From: Methanoculleus marisnigri
Lineage (GTDB): Archaea > Halobacteriota > Methanomicrobia > Methanomicrobiales > Methanoculleaceae
Assembly (NCBI GenBank): GCA_002503885.1
Contig: DASQ01000042.1
Coordinates: 1-6,885 of the forward strand
Reading direction: 5' to 3'
Length of the DNA stretch: 6,885 bases
Below are positions 4,763-6,885 of the stretch, piece by piece. Below the pieces are notes generated by a model. The model was not told where the DNA came from. It saw only the letters and a list, made by a program, of their open reading frames with translations, and did not search any database. Positions within the stretch are counted from its first letter, which is position 1, and every line of letters starts with the position of its first letter. A program made the translations under genes and the position numbers.

Positions 4763-6802
4763 TCAGGGGCTCCCGGCGGTCCCGTTGACCACCAGCGAGG
4801 CGGGGTCCGGTATGACGAAGGGTGCGTCTTCCACAGCGACGCCTCTCTGGTTGTTGTCCAGCGTCAGGTTCAGGGAGTGGTACTGCATTGCAAACCGCGT
4901 CCTCCAGGCCGGGCTCTGCCCGTGGGAGATCCTGACGTTCACCTCGTCCGACTGCGGGAACGGGACGCTGATCTCGAACAGCTGGCCGTTGCCCGGGGGT
5001 GTCTGCGAGGCGGTGCCTGCAAAGACCTGCTGGCCGTTCACCTCGATCGTCATCCACCGTCCGCCGGGTACGTCCGACGCCGTCAGGAGCCCGACGAATG
5101 TGAGGGTATTCCACCCGGTTCCCGAAGCATCCGTGAACTGCCGCTCGACACGAGCGGTCGTCGAACCGGCAAGAAGGGTTACATCGATGCCGTGCTCGCC
5201 GTGGTCGTCGACAATCACCGGGCCGTATTCGGAGCAGGGTCCGGTCTGTGTTCCCGACCACGACGCCTCGTGGGACCATCCATCCCATCCGTCCCTCGAC
5301 CAGACCCATTCGTTGCCGGAGCCGGTGATTTCTTTGAAGGTCGCCTCAATGGTGTGATCCGCGTCTACCGCATCGAAGGTGTAGGTCGTGCGGGCTCCGA
5401 CGGATTCGCCGTCCACGCGGACGTTGTCCACGGTATAGCCGCTATCGGAAGTAATCTCAAACGATTGCTCCTCACCGTAGAGAACCTGGACGTCGCCCGA
5501 GGGCGAGATGGAGCCGTGCGGGCCCGCGGTTGCGGTGATGACGTGGGTGCGGATGCCGTCCTTGATGACGTAGTACACGAGGCCGTTGGTGTGCTTCGTC
5601 GTCTCGCCGAGGCTCCATAGCGTGATTTCACGGATTGCGGGGCTCTCTTCGAGGTGGAACTCTCCGCCGTGAGTTAGATAGTTCAGGGTGACCAGGAGGA
5701 TGAGGGGGTCGCGGACCCACTGGGTCTTCCAGCCGAGAAGCCGTGTCGAATAATCGGGGTTACTCCAGACTTCCGTTTCTACCGTGTCATAGACGGTCGC
5801 GTTGAACCCGAGGGTTTCCCAGTTACCTTCTACGTAGTCCTCATACGCACCGTGAACATTCCACCCCATGACAGTCAGGGAGCCCTGCACGAAGAGGTTT
5901 CCCGTGTGCATCGGGTTACCGATATCGGTCATGAAGTGGCTCGAATGCCCGAGAGACGTGAAAGCGTCGTCGAGGCGGTTATTGTAGTAGGCGGTCGCCG
6001 CATCCGTCGCGTTCATCTGGCAATTCTCGGGGGCCCTGCCGAAACCCTCCGGGACACCGGGAACAGGAGGGAGGGGTGTGGGAGGGACGTAGCCGTGGTT
6101 GTAGCAGCGCTGGAGAATTATCTCAAGATCCGAACCTTCATACCACCAGTCTGGTTCATATGCATGTTCTCCTGCTATACCTGCATTTGTCTCATTAACT
6201 GAGTTATGCACGCATGCCGCCTCGATTATCCATCTATGAGTGCCTCCGTTCCACCGCACGCCGACTTCACCGTCCATGCTCGATGCCATCGCACGGCCGA
6301 TCTCCTCATCGAGCTCCCGGAGAGCCGAGTTTTCGGACACTGCAAGCCACACATCGCTCTTCTCGGGGACGATGGTCAGCGCAAGGCCGTCCTCCGTCTC
6401 CACGGCCCGGACCGGGTACTTCTTCCAGAGTTCTTCAAGGCTCGATCGCCAGACGGCCTTCTTCTCTTTCGAGGCATCGAGCCCGTCGACGAACTTCAGG
6501 ATGTTTTCCTGCTGTTTCGTCGAACCGAGCATGATCAGCGTCCATTGCGGCGAGAATTCCCAGACAGTGGGGTCGATGTAGACGCCTTTTGCCATCGTGG
6601 CCCTGTCGCATTCGATCCCGAAGGCGTCGCAGAGGGCGGAGGAGACAGCCGTCATATCCGGCCTCTCGATGGCTTTAACAGTCGTTGCGCTCGCCGGGGA
6701 GGGTAATTCGAACCCCGCTGCGAGGGCCGGCGATACCGGCATGAGCATGAGCGTCAGGATCATGCCAAGACCAATGATTCGTACAAGAGATCTGTTCTTC
6801 AT
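4763..6802 (-). CDS. Secreted zinc-dependent phospholipase C/P1 nuclease-superfamily protein with InlB-like repeat and C-terminal beta domain
   Basis: A 679-residue exported protein. The signal peptide ends at PALA|AG (after A28). Residues 29-183 match nothing I recognise and look like a pro-region. The catalytic domain (184 to about 400) has all the zinc ligands of the Zn_dep_PLC/S1-P1 nuclease superfamily: W184, H189 (in THRWIIEAA, compare SHLWIVNRA of B. cereus phospholipase C), D218, H236, H289-x3-D293-x5-H299 and H317-x3-E321. Residues 420-490 (HVITATAGPHGSISPSG onward) form an InlB-type beta repeat, common on methanogen surface proteins. Residues 497-650 are a Trp/Gly-rich beta-sandwich-like domain of no recognised family. 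There is no PGF-CTERM or transmembrane anchor, so it is probably released or loosely attached. Substrate (phospholipid, other phosphoester or nucleic acid) is undetermined. ATG 6802 follows GGAGG (6813-6817) at ten bases. It is transcribed alone. Confidence 0.82.
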   Translation of the reverse strand: MKNRSLVRIIGLGMILTLMLMPVSPALAAGFELPSPASATTVKAIERPDMTAVSSALCDAFGIECDRATMAKGVYIDPTVWEFSPQWTLIMLGSTKQQENILKFVDGLDASKEKKAVWRSSLEELWKKYPVRAVETEDGLALTIVPEKSDVWLAVSENSALRELDEEIGRAMASSMDGEVGVRWNGGTHRWIIEAACVHNSVNETNAGIAGEHAYEPDWWYEGSDLEIILQRCYNHGYVPPTPLPPVPGVPEGFGRAPENCQMNATDAATAYYNNRLDDAFTSLGHSSHFMTDIGNPMHTGNLFVQGSLTVMGWNVHGAYEDYVEGNWETLGFNATVYDTVETEVWSNPDYSTRLLGWKTQWVRDPLILLVTLNYLTHGGEFHLEESPAIREITLWSLGETTKHTNGLVYYVIKDGIRTHVITATAGPHGSISPSGDVQVLYGEEQSFEITSDSGYTVDNVRVDGESVGARTTYTFDAVDADHTIEATFKEITGSGNEWVWSRDGWDGWSHEASWSGTQTGPCSEYGPVIVDDHGEHGIDVTLLAGSTTARVERQFTDASGTGWNTLTFVGLLTASDVPGGRWMTIEVNGQQVFAGTASQTPPGNGQLFEISVPFPQSDEVNVRISHGQSPAWRTRFAMQYHSLNLTLDNNQRGVAVEDAPFVIPDPASLVVNGTAGSP

Positions 6803-6812
6803 AGTCCGATTT

Positions 6813-6850
6813 CCTCCAGAATCTGTGAGAGAAGTTCTGCAGGTAAAAGG
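6813..6850 (-). promoter_or_regulatory. SD and weak TATA-like element of the phospholipase-like gene
   Basis: On the minus strand GGAGGAAATC (SD core 6813-6817) lies ten bases before the ATG and fixes the start. CCTTTTACCT (6841-6850) is a weak TATA-like sequence at the right distance for a start near 6820. The remaining bases to the window edge hold nothing further that I can identify. Confidence 0.35.
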
Positions 6851-6885
6851 ACTGTTCTAACCCAAACTCCTCACCCATTAGGGAA

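Noticed and set aside
4727..5620. 297-codon plus-strand open frame opposite the end of the phospholipase-like gene
   Set aside because: No family resemblance; the minus-strand protein is continuous through InlB-like and beta domains.

Overview
The window looks like chromosomal DNA from a GC-rich methanogenic archaeon. The order Methanomicrobiales (Methanoculleus or a relative) is my best guess. This rests on AT-rich archaeal TATA boxes at leaderless or short-leader spacing, Shine-Dalgarno (SD) sites of the GGAGG/GGTGAT type, oligo-T terminators, and the gene content: a stand-alone nitrogenase-component-1-like protein, a single-domain UspA, a bacterial-PH-domain membrane protein, and a secreted zinc phospholipase-like protein with an InlB-type repeat. 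The genus is an inference; no rRNA or other marker is present.

Layout. Positions 1-346 (minus strand) hold the N-terminal part of an IS200/IS605-family TnpB (IS1341-type OrfB) that runs off the left edge. About 70 bases upstream of it is a two-part hairpin (418-460) that looks like a terminal structure of such an element. From there to about 1000 there is no intact gene, only a short near-identical direct repeat and a frameshifted remnant (minus strand) of the C-terminal winged helix of a COG2865 (AlbA/RecG-like) regulator. A complete UspA gene with its own TATA box follows on the plus strand (1030-1503) and meets the minus-strand genes at a convergent T-rich terminator.

Every gene from 1535 to 6802 is on the minus strand. 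In transcription order, right to left, they are: a secreted zinc-dependent phospholipase C/P1-nuclease superfamily protein with a long pro-region and two C-terminal beta domains (4763-6802); a short stand-alone NifD-like protein that keeps three P-cluster-type cysteines (3450-4616); a Pro-1 tautomerase (2991-3359); a 67-residue helical protein (2696-2899); a GNAT acetyltransferase (2135-2614); and a PH-domain membrane protein 15 bases after it (1535-2119). The spacing suggests four transcription units: the phospholipase alone, the NifD-like gene perhaps with the tautomerase, the small protein alone, and acetyltransferase plus PH protein.

The items most worth follow-up are the nitrogenase-like protein, which has no NifH or second component-1 subunit nearby and is followed by a tautomerase, and the phospholipase-like enzyme. 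In the latter the Trp/His pair that opens the zinc site lies about 155 residues inside the secreted chain, directly after an arginine, which suggests activation by proteolysis.
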